The notes: generated from the letters alone by a model not told the origin. 64,000 nt of DNA from Bin87 sp963666865 (GCA_963666865.1 OY763072.1:2728001-2792000), one strand, 5' to 3'; shown: positions 52,943 through 62,388, numbered from the stretch's first letter. Numbers and translations are program-made.

Positions 52943-54499
52943 TCAGCACTTTGGATCGCCCGCCGCCAGCGCCATTTCCGGCATTCCCGCTGGTCCGGGC
53001 AGCGTAGCTTCCGATGCGGCGCAGACCAGCTTGTTTGCCATGATGCCTCGCCACTGTTGCACCCGGCGCTGTAAGGTGCGCAGGTTCGCCCGGCTGAATC
53101 GGTCCGGGTGATCTGCCTGCAGCCGGCCCAGCAGCGCCATCGCACTGGCGTCTGGGTCTTCCTGCAGCCACTCCAACACGTCGCACCACACGCCCTCGAA
53201 AGGATCCTTCCGCGTTCGCCAGTGGCGCGGTGGTTTCACCCTGGGCTCCCGATCGTTTGGTTCCTGCTCCTCACGCCACCGGTCGGGCAGCTTGGCCAGG
53301 AAACGCTCCAGACTCTCACCCCTCGGGGTGGGCCTGAGTTCGGGGGATACGATAGCCACCAGCGCCGACTGGCCTTCCCGGATGGTGTGCAACAATGCCA
53401 CTGGGGCCAAGGTTGCCCGGTGTTCAGTGAGTGCTGCTTTCACTTCGGCGCTGACTGCCTCGTGGCGGATCAACCGGTCGCAGGGCGTGGCTGGCGGGCT
53501 GTAGCGCTTGATCACCGCCGAGCCATTGCGCGTCTTCTCCATCAGCTTGAACGAGGGCTGGAAGTAGTTCACGTACAACCGCATGGCGCCGTGCAGGTGG
53601 GCTATGGTCTGTCCTGCCACCTGGCCCGAGTAACGCTCATGGCCCAGGAACCGCCGGATCACCGCGCCGTTCTTCTGCTCCACCCAGGCCTGATCGTTCT
53701 TGCGGTACGCCCGGGAACGGGTGAACTCGATGCCACGGTCGGCGCAGTACTTGGTGAGGGTATCGTTGATGAACACGCTGTCGTTGTCGGAGTCGATGCC
53801 GAGGACGGGAAAGGGCAGCTGTTTGGCGATGGCTTCCAGGCCGGCCACCACCAGGTTTTGCTCTCTGGCCAGCAGGGGCACGGCCTCGGTCCAGCCGGTG
53901 CAGACGTCGGTGGCGACCAGACTGTAGATGAAAGATCCCCACATGCTGTCGCCGCAGTGGGCCACCAGGTCAATCTCCAGAAACCCGGGCGGCGGACGGT
54001 TCCAGTCGGCGAAGGTGCGCACCGGAATGTTGCGACCGGGAGATAACCGCCTCCGGCGTTTGCGCCGACCCGCCACCGTGGCCCGCACCGGTTTCAGCAA
54101 CCGGTCCAGGGTGGCCGCGCTGGCCGACAGCACTCGCGTTTTCACCTCTGGGTCCAGATCCAGATGGCCGTGGCGCTCCATGGACTCCACCAAGTGGGGC
54201 ATTGCCGCCTTCAGACGCTTCCCACAGATGCGGTCTGAGGCTTCCCAGATCAGGACCACCACCTCCCGGACCGCATCGTCGTAGATGCGCCGTCCTTTGG
54301 CCACGCCGGTCCCGCCCCTGCCATCCGCGGACTGGGCCAACAGCCTGATGCCATGCTTGCGGTGGTGCCCGGTTACGGCGATGAACTCGTCCAGGATCTT
54401 GCTCTTGTCCTTGCGGGACGACTCCCGGTAGCGGTCCCGTATCGATGCCAGCAACTCTTGTTTCGCCATCCTGCTCATGCCTCCTGCCATCGGTAGCAT
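52943..54499 (-). CDS. DDE (rve/RNase H-fold) transposase of the inner element
   Basis: A 518-aa transposase with an N-terminal HTH region (KDKSKILDEFIAVTGHHRKH) and a DDE catalytic domain: EIDLVAHCGDSMWGSF, GIDSDNDSVFINDTL, and KNDQAWVEQKNGAVIRRFLG, which supplies the last acidic residue. Its C-terminus has a second DNA-binding-like segment (RANLRTLQRRVQQWRGIMAN). The start is probably one of the in-frame ATGs between 54466 and 54499. The frame is intact, so it may be active. Confidence 0.8.
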   Translation of the reverse strand: MLPMAGGMSRMAKQELLASIRDRYRESSRKDKSKILDEFIAVTGHHRKHGIRLLAQSADGRGGTGVAKGRRIYDDAVREVVVLIWEASDRICGKRLKAAMPHLVESMERHGHLDLDPEVKTRVLSASAATLDRLLKPVRATVAGRRKRRRRLSPGRNIPVRTFADWNRPPPGFLEIDLVAHCGDSMWGSFIYSLVATDVCTGWTEAVPLLAREQNLVVAGLEAIAKQLPFPVLGIDSDNDSVFINDTLTKYCADRGIEFTRSRAYRKNDQAWVEQKNGAVIRRFLGHERYSGQVAGQTIAHLHGAMRLYVNYFQPSFKLMEKTRNGSAVIKRYSPPATPCDRLIRHEAVSAEVKAALTEHRATLAPVALLHTIREGQSALVAIVSPELRPTPRGESLERFLAKLPDRWREEQEPNDREPRVKPPRHWRTRKDPFEGVWCDVLEWLQEDPDASAMALLGRLQADHPDRFSRANLRTLQRRVQQWRGIMANKLVCAASEATLPGPAGMPEMALAAGDPKC

Positions 54500-54500
54500 T

Positions 54501-54815
54501 CTACGTGCGGCAATTACTTCCTAGAAGTAACCTTTTTATTGAGGCAATACGCAGCCACTCGATAATTGTCGTTGCCTTCAGCTTGCCCTTGGGATCGCCG
54601 CGGAGCAGGGGCTCAATCTCCTCGTCCCACACCCCGTCGAAGGGATCGGACCGGGTCCGCCACCACCGCTCTTGCTTGGTTTCCGAGGGCAACGGGCCAT
54701 CCTGCCACTTCCGTGCCGAACGCACACACATCCCCGCCATGGCCGCCGCAGTTTCCTGGTTCTTTCCTTCCATAAGTCTCTGCCTCAACAATGCGACTTG
54801 TCGGTCTTTGATCAA
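54501..54815 (-). pseudogene. Truncated IS21 IstA N-terminus (outer element)
   Basis: From a TTG at 54815 the frame reads MIKDRQVALLRQRLMEGKNQ, then CVRSARKWQDG and RTRSDPFDGVWDEEIEPLLR, then LKATTIIEWLRIA. This is the DNA-binding start of IS21-type IstA proteins, cut where the inner element begins. No catalytic part remains. Confidence 0.75.
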
Positions 54816-56461
54816 AATCCGGCACCTCCGTGCCGGAGGGTTTTACCCCACCTCAACCGGCAAAAATAGTCGACGTCAGAGGCATTCCTTATTGTCGTTA
54901 ATCAGGGCCATGCAGGAAGACCGATACGTCCGGATCGGGAGTGGGTTCGGGCCAGGTCTGCACCTAGGCGTCAATGTGGGCCGGCAGCAGCACCGGCGCA
55001 TCCGGGGCCGGAGCCGACAGGCGCGACAGCAGCTCCTGTCGATCATCCGGATCCTCGGGCAGCAGGCCCTCCAGGGCCTCATGCCCCAGGTCAATCGTGC
55101 CCTCCGTGGCCCGTTCCATGAGCCACTCCCAGGTGTCGGCCAGGGTCTCTCCGTAGACCGGGTCCGCCCGTCCCCTGCGGGACAGCTGGGCCGACTGCGC
55201 CATGATCACCCCCAGGGCCTCGATGGGCCGCCCGCCGCGGTTCAGACGCCCGAAGCGCTGCCTGAGCGCGTCCAGGCTGGCGCACTCGGTGACCAGTCCG
55301 TCGAAGTCCAGGTCGGCGCCGACCTCCAGGGTCTAGGTGGCCACGACGAACCGGAGACCATCGTCCTCCCGTCCCCCTCCGGTGCGCAGCCCGTCCAGTC
55401 GCCGCACCACCCGGTTCTGGTCGATGGGTCGCATGCGCCCGGTCAGCAACACGGCGTCGTGCCCCATGCCGGTCAGCGCCTGGCATACCGCTTTTGCGGT
55501 GGCCACCCGGTTCACCATCACGCCGATGTTCCGGCGCTGGTCTCCCGTCAGCGCCACCGCCTCCTCCGCCAGCCGGCGAGCCCACCTGGTCCGGCCGTCC
55601 ACGCTGGCCGGGGTCCGGACCAAAACCAGCCGAGCCGGTTTGGCGCATCCGATCCGCGACCCCAGCACGGGATGGTCCCGGTCGGCCTCATCAGCGGCGA
55701 AGGTGTCCGATACCCCGGTGGGGGGCGTGGCCGACAGCAGCACGGCGCGGTGGGGCGAAGACGGCAGATCTCCGGATCCCTCCGCCCAGCGCCGGTACCG
55801 GGCCACGTAGCTCATGGTCTGCCGAAACGGGTTGGCGCAGTGCGCCTCGTCCAGCACCACCAGGCTGTCGTTGCCCGCCAGTCCGGCGTGGATCGGACGC
55901 ATGCCGCGGCCAAGCCCATAGCCGCGAAACAGAAGGCGCGACCCGAACTGGTCCACCGTGGACACGACCACCGCGGGCTGCAGGGGCGATCGTACCCAGC
56001 GGTCGTCCCGGTAGGCTCCGCCCCGCATCCGGAACACATCCAAAGGGATCACGTCGTCATCGACGGGCCCGTGGTCCCCGTTGCCGCGAGCCAGCGACAG
56101 CAGGCGTCCGGCGACCTCCCCGACCATGCCCCCTTCCGCCTGCTGCAACCGTTCCTCGATCCACTTTGCACGCTCGTAGGTGGCGTCAACAATGACCCGC
56201 CGGTCCACCACGAAGAAAATCCGGCGGGGGCTGTCCGCTCCCCGGGCTCCCACTCCGCCTGGCAAGCCAGGGCGAACACCGCAATGTCGATGCACGCGGT
56301 CTTGCCGGCCGCCGTGGGCAGCGCCAGGGCCTCGGGCCAGGCGGACTCGCTCCCATGGGCCGACGCCACCCGCCGGGCCAGCCGGGACTGCCACGGGAAC
56401 GGATCAAAACCGTGAAGCTCGTTGAAGAACGCGTCAAAATGCTCTCCGCTCAGTTCGCTCA

Positions 56462-57919
56462 TCAGGCCGGCTCCTCCATCCTCACGGGCTTGCACAATCC
56501 ATAACCTCGAAACCGGCCCGCTCCCAGGACCACCGGACCCCCAACCGGACCGGCGAAGGTGAGGATCGCGTGGGCGTGGCGCATCCGACCGCCGTCTCCC
56601 CGGCGCCTCAGTCCGGGAAATTCCCGGCTGTGCGGCACGCCCTCGTGCAACGACACCCGGCTGATCACCACGTCCGCGGGAGAGGGCAGGCCCATGCGCC
56701 GACAGGCCAAGGCCACCATCTCCTCCTCGTGGGCGCCACCGTCCCTGCCCTTGGCGTGCCGGTCAAACACGATGGGCGTCACCGTGGCCCAGCGCCGCGA
56801 TTCCCCGGTCCACGTCGCATCACGAAGCGCCACCGGAGGCGACTCGCGCCGTTCCAGCTCCAGGTGCCATTCCAGCGAGCGGCCCGAGTAGAGCCGCAGA
56901 CGCCGCGGGCTGCCGTCAGGTTGAAACCCCAGCACCGGGTTAAGACAGCGGGCGATCTCCCGCCGGTTCACGTCCACCGGGATGGCAACGCCCATGCCCA
57001 CCAGGTGACCGTCGGCATATTCGCTTCCCACGTGGGGCAAGGGCAGAAACGCCAGGTGCGGCCGCCGGGAGACCCTGCCGTCAGGCTCGTGCCCACTGAC
57101 CCACGTGGGCACGGGATCGGGACATCCGCTCAACGCCGCGCGGCGGAGCAGGTCAGTCAGCGCTAGGGTACTCTCCAACCCCAGGCGGCGGCCACCGGTC
57201 CTCCTCAGCATCAGCAGCCGGGCGTCGAAGATCGGCTCAGCCCGGTCCATTTCGGGTTGGGGCGACGGCCTGGCGTAACCGCACCACCGGGACCGCTCCG
57301 GACGTAGCCCGTCGTCAAACCGCCTTTCGAGGCGCTCCAGCCGGCCCGGTCCCGGCACCCGCAGGCGCAAACGCGCCGCCATATCCGAGGGAACCCAGTT
57401 GGGGTCCACCGGAGCATCTTCCAACCAGGCCTGCACCAGCGAGGCGGAATGCCCCACTCGGACCATTTTCGTACAGAGCGCCTCCAGTCCCCGCCGGACC
57501 TCGTCGGGAGGATCGGCGCCCCAGACTAGGTACACCGTGGGATCCCGGGGGATGGCCACCGGGAACTGGCGGGGTTGGCGCCCCCGGTGTTCCGGAAGCA
57601 GCCGCACGCCCTCCACGACCTGCCCGGGCGTCGGCGTCCGCCCCAAGCGCAGCCGCGGAACGGCCACGTCGTTGACCGGCACGTAGGTGGTGGTCACCCT
57701 CCGTTCCGTCGCTTCGCTGGCCCACAGCCCCGGGGCGCCCTGACGCTCCACCCAGATCAGCGCCTCGCGCTCGACCATGTCGCCATCGGTCTCGAAATGA
57801 GTGCTGGCCAGCGCCATGAATACGCGGTCCGGATGCGGCGGCCACTCCGCCCGATTGCGGTCGGCGGGGTCCGTGGCCATCGCCCAGCCGTTGAGATACC
57901 GTATTGCCAGCGATACCAT
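56462..57919 (-). CDS. csb2: Csb2 (Cas5-Cas6 fusion, GSU0054-type)
   Basis: A ~485-aa effector protein of subtype I-G. The N-terminal half has the Cas5/RAMP pattern (WPPHPDRVFMALASTHFETD) and the C-terminal part ends with a glycine-rich G-loop typical of RAMPs (GAGRFRGYGLCKPVRM). In GSU0054-type proteins this fusion processes the crRNA (Cas6 activity) and caps its 5' handle (Cas5). It begins at ATG 57919, sharing bases with the csb1 stop, and overlaps cas3. Confidence 0.88.
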   Translation of the reverse strand: MVSLAIRYLNGWAMATDPADRNRAEWPPHPDRVFMALASTHFETDGDMVEREALIWVERQGAPGLWASEATERRVTTTYVPVNDVAVPRLRLGRTPTPGQVVEGVRLLPEHRGRQPRQFPVAIPRDPTVYLVWGADPPDEVRRGLEALCTKMVRVGHSASLVQAWLEDAPVDPNWVPSDMAARLRLRVPGPGRLERLERRFDDGLRPERSRWCGYARPSPQPEMDRAEPIFDARLLMLRRTGGRRLGLESTLALTDLLRRAALSGCPDPVPTWVSGHEPDGRVSRRPHLAFLPLPHVGSEYADGHLVGMGVAIPVDVNRREIARCLNPVLGFQPDGSPRRLRLYSGRSLEWHLELERRESPPVALRDATWTGESRRWATVTPIVFDRHAKGRDGGAHEEEMVALACRRMGLPSPADVVISRVSLHEGVPHSREFPGLRRRGDGGRMRHAHAILTFAGPVGGPVVLGAGRFRGYGLCKPVRMEEPA

Positions 57920-59115
57920 CACTCACCCCCGTCACCCTCGGCGCCCACCGCGACCGCCAGCTCCTGGCTGTGCCGCACCAGCTCCACCAACTGGGGCGAC
58001 GGCGTCAGCTTCAACTCCTGCTCCAGTTGCGGCAAACCGGCGGATCTAGCCTCGGACACCGCCTCAACGTAGATCTCCCGCGCCCGATCTGCCGGCAGCT
58101 CAAATCGGGACACGCCGGCGCCGGGGCGATCCAGGAGCTCCCACAAGAAGGCCTCGGTGGGAAACAGCTGGCATCGGCTGCGCAGGTCCGCTCCGGTCTC
58201 CCGCACCAGCGCGGCTCCCAGCAGAGCCAGGGCGGCCAGCGCGGTGCGCGCAGCCCTATCGGTCTCCCGGTCGCTCGGAACGCCATCAATGGGAAACCGC
58301 AACCGGCCCAGCGCCGCCAGCGACAGTACGGTGGTCTGCAGGGCCTTGCTGATGGTGAAACCGCCCTCGGCGATGCTGGGGGTGATGTTGCCATGATTGA
58401 CCTCGGAGGGCCGTACTCCGCTCCTCTGGCCGGATGCCGCCTGCGATTGCTCCAGCGTCCAGCCGCCGTCCGGCGTCCGGTACACCGGGCCTGCGCTACG
58501 CAGCACCTGGGCCGGATCGATCCTGCTGCTGGTCCGCTTGCCAGAGACTGCGTGCAGGCCGATGAATTCTGACACCACCGCCCTCTGGAATTTACTGCCC
58601 ATGCCGCCCCTGGGGCCCGTCGAATCCCACATCCCGAAGACCAGCGCAGTGGGACAGAGTTCGAAGAGCGTGGTGGCGTTCCTGGCGTCCGCCAGGTCGA
58701 TCTTCTGACCCGTCTTCGACTGACGGAAGGGCACGTCGTCCAGCAGGCTGTCCCGCAGCAGGGCGTCGGCGATGCGGTGGGGAGCCTCCAGGCTGGTGAC
58801 TCGAAAGGGCTTTGGCAGGTCGTATCCGGCGAAATCCACCGTGACCACCGGCAGGGGTATCGCCCCGTCCTCCCACTCCTCCAGGAGAGCCGTCTCCATC
58901 CGGTTGGCCTGGGACTGCACGGAGTCGACGAGAACGCAGGGCACCTCAACTCCGTCGATGTGGCGCATCTCGGTGGCATAGGCGCCGCCCTCATAGGTGG
59001 GCGGAAATACCTTGTCGCCCGGTCCGCCGGCCGGCTGGTACGCGGTGACGCTGCGGAAGGCTGCGGCTCCTCCGGCCACGGCCTGCCTGATATGATCCAG
59101 GGAAAGGGTGTCCAT
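57919..59115 (-). CDS. csb1: Csb1 (Cas7-type backbone protein, GSU0053-type)
   Basis: A 398-aa Cas7-like protein of subtype I-G, expected to form the crRNA-binding backbone. It shows VPCVLVDSVQSQANRMETAL, WDSTGPRGGMGSKFQRAVVS and RIDPAQVLRSAGPVYRTPDG, which match Csb1 proteins. It is the first gene of the cas operon, starting at ATG 59115 with GGAGGTTTT upstream, and its stop overlaps csb2. Confidence 0.9.
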   Translation of the reverse strand: MDTLSLDHIRQAVAGGAAAFRSVTAYQPAGGPGDKVFPPTYEGGAYATEMRHIDGVEVPCVLVDSVQSQANRMETALLEEWEDGAIPLPVVTVDFAGYDLPKPFRVTSLEAPHRIADALLRDSLLDDVPFRQSKTGQKIDLADARNATTLFELCPTALVFGMWDSTGPRGGMGSKFQRAVVSEFIGLHAVSGKRTSSRIDPAQVLRSAGPVYRTPDGGWTLEQSQAASGQRSGVRPSEVNHGNITPSIAEGGFTISKALQTTVLSLAALGRLRFPIDGVPSDRETDRAARTALAALALLGAALVRETGADLRSRCQLFPTEAFLWELLDRPGAGVSRFELPADRAREIYVEAVSEARSAGLPQLEQELKLTPSPQLVELVRHSQELAVAVGAEGDGGE

Positions 59116-59269
59116 ATTGAAAACCTCCGTAGATTCAGCTTGTATGCTTCGTTGTTGACGCTATCGCTCCGGCCCGAGCGCATCTCTCCGTCGCTCTTCC
59201 CGCACCACCTCCGCCCGCCGGCATCATTGAAGAATGCGAATTGCGTTTCGCGGCAGCGGGGTTCCGCTA

Positions 59270-59305
59270 CTTTCCACGACCGATAGGTCGTGGCCGCATT
59301 GCACA
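59270..59305 (+). CRISPR. Divergent single CRISPR repeat upstream of the cas operon
   Basis: This 36-base segment matches the array repeat at 29 of 36 positions but on the opposite strand. Its stem is better paired than the array repeat: CCACGACC-GATA-GGTCGTGG, with A-T where the array repeat has the G-A mismatch. The terminal handle differs (ATTGCACA for ATTGAAGC). It lies 155 bases upstream of csb1 and points away from it. No second repeat is visible at the expected 72-base spacing. Confidence 0.75.
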
Positions 59306-59389
59306 TGATCCTAGCAGGCATTCACACCGGGCTGGGGGCCAATTGCACGGGAACAAGGCGGACATTAAATCCCAGGATGGTGGCATCAC

Positions 59390-59700
59390 CCCCGCCCCAT
59401 GAAGGCGCTCGACGTGGTCCGGCCGGCGGGGGTTGGCGAGACGTGAGGGTGCTTGCGCTGTCGGAGCCCCAGATCACCCGGCGGGTGAAGGTGATCGCCA
59501 GGGCCGCGGGGCTGGCGGATTGGGAGTTCTTCAGCGGGCACAGCGGCCGCGTCGGCATGGCCCGGCGCATGACCCAGAACGGTGCCCCACCCACGAGATC
59601 GAGCGCCAGGGCCAGTGGAAGCAGGGCGGGCGGCATGGTCGGCCGCTACACCCGCGGCGAAAGCTCTGAGGTCGGCTCTACGGTATCTCAAACCCAAATC
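59390..59700 (+). pseudogene. Tyrosine recombinase C-terminal fragment, right border of the CRISPR locus
   Basis: Frames match the integrase at 47160-47476: LSEPQITRRVKVIARAAGLA, DWEFFSGHSGRVGMARRM, then GGMVGRYTRGES after a frameshift at GAPPTRS. The upstream part of the gene is missing. Orientation is the same as the left copy, so the CRISPR-Cas locus sits between direct repeats of about 300 bases. Confidence 0.8.
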
Positions 59701-60061
59701 TCTTCCACCACGATAGATTAGCCCACAGTTGTCTATCCCCATGCAAGCGAGAGAGTTCGAGGGAATAGAGGGCGGCGACAATGACCGGGTGATTATGTAG
59801 CGGCGTCAGCCTTTGCGGCTACCTAACGTCCTTTGCTTCGGTTCAAACGGTTTTGGCACCTAGCAATCCGCTTCTCCCAGTCCCCACCCCACCCTTGCTC
59901 CAAGGCTTCGTGCGACAGCCGAATGTCAATGTACAGGGACTATAGTCCGGTGAATTGAGAAATTTACAAGGTCATTAGGCCGGCCAGATTTACAGGTTCA
60001 TTAGGCCACTTTGGGAGCCCGATGGGCGACCATCGCCGCACTTCATCTTCGAGGTGCAGCG

Positions 60062-61624
60062 ATGGCGTACCGGGAGGTCCCCCGAATGGAGATACGAGAA
60101 GTCATACGCCGCTGGCAGGCGGGAAACAGTCAGCGGCAGATTGCGGCAGGCACTGGGCTGTCGCGGGATACGGTGCGCAAGTACCTGGCGGCGGCGCAGC
60201 AGGAAGGCATCGCTCGGGACGGACCGGTTCCCACTGAGGACCAGCTGAGCCGTTTGGCGACCATTAGCCAGGTGGGTCCCCGGCAGCCGGAGACACCCAC
60301 CGAGGATGTGTTGCAGCCGTGGGCGGACCAGATCTACCGGTGGATTGCCAACGACCGGTTGCAGATGACGCGCATCCACGAGCTGCTGGCGGCCCAGGGA
60401 TGTGAGTTGTCGTACCAGTCGCTGCGGCGATTTGTGCTGAAGCGGAATTGGCGCAAGCGCAGCAGGACCACGGTGCGGATGGAGGATACGCCGCCGGGGG
60501 AGGTGGCCGAGGCTGACTTCGGTCGGTTGGGCATGGTCAAGGACCCCGCCACGGGCAAGCGCCAGGCGGTGTGGGCCATCGTCATCGTGCTGTGTCATTC
60601 GCGGCACTGCTTCGTCTGGCCCATGCAACGACAGAAGCTGGAGGACGTGATCGCCGGCCTGGAGGCGGCGTGGGCGTTTTTCGGCGGGATGCCGAAGTAC
60701 CTGGTCATCGACAATTTCCCGGCCGCGGTGGTGGGACCCGACCCGCTGCGTCCCCACTTCACCATTGGGTTTCTGGAGTACGCCCAGCACCGAGGCTTCA
60801 TCCCCGACCCGGCCAGGGCTGGCCATCCCCAGGACAAGCCCATGGTGGAGCGTAAAGTGCCCTACGCTCGGGAGCGTTTCTTCAAGGGCGCCGATTTCGA
60901 CGGCTTCGCCCACGTGAGGGCCGCCGCGCCCAAGTGGTGCCTGGAGGTGGCGGGAATGCGCATCCACGGCACCACCCGCAAGAAACCGTTGGTGGTCTTC
61001 CAAGACGAGGAGCGCCACACCTTGCTCCCTTGGGACGGCGTTCCCTACGAGATCGCCCGCTGGCGCACCCACAAAGTGCATCCGGACCATCATATCCAGT
61101 GCCTGGAGGCGCTCTACTCGGTGCCGTCGGATCTGTGCCCTCCAGGACGGGAGGTGGAGGTCAGAGTGGACAGCAAGCTGGTGCGCATCTACCACCGGGG
61201 CAAACTGATCAAGACGCACCTCCGGCAGCCCAGGGGTGGGCGGGCCACCGACCCCGACGATTATCCCGCGGTGCTGGCTCCCTACACCACCAGGGCTCCC
61301 GATCACATCAAGCGTGAGGCCGCCAAGCTGGGGCCGGCGGTGGGTGAATTCGCCCAACGCCTCTTCGCGGGCACACAACCCTGGTACCGGATCCGCCAGG
61401 GGCACAAGCTCCTGCGCCTGGGTGAGCGCTACACGCCCCAGCGTCTGGACGCCGCCTGTCGCCGCGCTCTCGACGTGGATCTCATCGACGTGAAGCGGCT
61501 GGAACGCATCCTGGTGCAGGCTCTCGAAGAGGAGACCACACCCCAACTGCCACTGCCTTTGCCGCCGGGTCGCTTCGCCCGGCCCGGCTCCGTCTTCGCA
61601 CTCTCCGCCGGAGGTCGATCATGA
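60062..61624 (+). CDS. istA: IS21 transposase IstA
   Basis: A 520-aa transposase starting at ATG 60062 (MAYREVPRMEIREVIRRWQA). The N-terminal HTH is GNSQRQIAAGTGLSRDTVRK. The DDE residues are in EVAEADFGRLGM, YLVIDNFPAAVV and DKPMVERKVPYARERF. It overlaps istB by four bases (ATGA). No lesion is visible, so it is probably active. Confidence 0.93.
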   Translation: MAYREVPRMEIREVIRRWQAGNSQRQIAAGTGLSRDTVRKYLAAAQQEGIARDGPVPTEDQLSRLATISQVGPRQPETPTEDVLQPWADQIYRWIANDRLQMTRIHELLAAQGCELSYQSLRRFVLKRNWRKRSRTTVRMEDTPPGEVAEADFGRLGMVKDPATGKRQAVWAIVIVLCHSRHCFVWPMQRQKLEDVIAGLEAAWAFFGGMPKYLVIDNFPAAVVGPDPLRPHFTIGFLEYAQHRGFIPDPARAGHPQDKPMVERKVPYARERFFKGADFDGFAHVRAAAPKWCLEVAGMRIHGTTRKKPLVVFQDEERHTLLPWDGVPYEIARWRTHKVHPDHHIQCLEALYSVPSDLCPPGREVEVRVDSKLVRIYHRGKLIKTHLRQPRGGRATDPDDYPAVLAPYTTRAPDHIKREAAKLGPAVGEFAQRLFAGTQPWYRIRQGHKLLRLGERYTPQRLDAACRRALDVDLIDVKRLERILVQALEEETTPQLPLPLPPGRFARPGSVFALSAGGRS

Positions 61625-62388
61625 CCCGTGTCACCGAACTTGCGCCCCTGCTCAAGCAACTCCGCCTGGGGCAAATGGCCGCCACCCTGCCCGAGCGCAT
61701 CGCCCTGGCCCGCAGGGAGCAACTGGACTACGCATCATTCCTGGAAATCATCCTCAGCGATGAGGTCAATCGTCGCGCTCACCGGCGCATGGAACTGCGG
61801 CTCAATGGCGCCGGATTCGAGGAGACCTGTCGGCTCGAGGACTTCGACTGGTCAGCGTCAATTATCCTCGACCGGCGGCTGCTGGACGCCGTCTTCTCCC
61901 TGGAGTTTCTCGATAAGCACGAGCACGTGCTGCTGGTGGGACCCGCCGGCGTCGGCAAGAGCTTTCTCGCCCAGGCCCTGGGGTATTCCGCCGTCCGCGC
62001 CGGATACACCGTGCGTTTCATCCATGCCGACGGTTTCTTCAGGGCTCTGGCCCAGGCCAGGGTGGACAATTCCATAGACCGCACCTTCCGGTCCTTCATG
62101 ACGCCCGATCTGCTCATCCTCGACGACCTCGGCCTCCACGGGCTCACCGCCCAGCAGTCCGCCGATCTCTACGAACTCATCCTCAACCGACACCGAGCTT
62201 CCAGTTTCGTCATCACCAGCAACCGCGCCGTGGACGAGCGGCTCAGCCTCTTCGACGATCCCATCATCGGCAACAGCGCTTTGGACCGGTTGGCCAACGC
62301 CAGCTACCAGATCGTCATCGAAGGCGCCAGCTACCGGGAACGGCTGTCGCCACATCGTGCCCTCCTGGGCGCCAAAGGGGGTGATTGA
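61621..62388 (+). CDS. istB: IS21 helper ATPase IstB
   Basis: A 255-aa AAA+ ATPase that directs target choice for IS21. Walker A is GPAGVGKSFLAQALGYSA, Walker B LLILDDLGLHGL, and the sensor region SSFVITSNRAVDE. The gene follows istA by ATGA overlap. Confidence 0.94.
   Translation: MTRVTELAPLLKQLRLGQMAATLPERIALARREQLDYASFLEIILSDEVNRRAHRRMELRLNGAGFEETCRLEDFDWSASIILDRRLLDAVFSLEFLDKHEHVLLVGPAGVGKSFLAQALGYSAVRAGYTVRFIHADGFFRALAQARVDNSIDRTFRSFMTPDLLILDDLGLHGLTAQQSADLYELILNRHRASSFVITSNRAVDERLSLFDDPIIGNSALDRLANASYQIVIEGASYRERLSPHRALLGAKGGD

Larger units (their letters stand above)
52882..54901 (-). mobile_element. Nested transposons inside cas3, with 8-bp target duplication
   Basis: The outer boundary is marked by the direct duplication TCAGGGCC at 52874-52881 and 54902-54909. 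The outer element is an IS21-type remnant: only its two ends and an IstA N-terminus survive. An inner element (about 52914-54547) carries inverted ends sharing TTGCCTCA then GTTAC after a short gap, and the 518-aa transposase. So one IS jumped into cas3 and another into that IS. Confidence 0.8.
51445..56462 (-). pseudogene. cas3: cas3 (helicase-HD nuclease), disrupted by four lesions
   Basis: Cas3 unwinds and degrades target DNA. The frame starts at ATG 56462 (MSELSGEHFDAFFNELHGFD), overlapping csb2 as TGATG, and ends at 51445 overlapping csb3. Lesions: a one-base deletion in a G run at 56226-56230, after ERTAP; an amber at 55333-55335, where motif VI should read VATQTLEVGADLDFD; an amber at 54964-54966 before VQTWPEP; and a 2-kb transposon with TCAGGGCC duplication. 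Removing the transposon and one duplicate and adding the lost base gives 997 codons in frame. The C-terminal HD motif (FHDVGKADH) is intact. Confidence 0.92.

Noticed and set aside
55333..55335. Possible UAG recoding (reassigned amber) in cas3
   Set aside because: TAG ends several intact core genes here (nuoI, nuoJ, nuoL, nuoM, both NUDIX genes), so it works as a stop. With a frameshift and an IS in the same gene, simple decay is the better explanation.
54445..56415. A 656-codon plus-strand open frame across the cas3 region
   Set aside because: It is antisense to cas3 and the transposon. The protein is Arg/Gln/His/Pro-rich without motifs, which is the usual shadow of GC-rich coding DNA.
59337..59348. 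A second degenerate repeat after the orphan CRISPR repeat (GGCCAATTGCAC)
   Set aside because: Only the last 12 bases resemble the repeat, spacing is 44 not ~72 bases, and the stem is missing.
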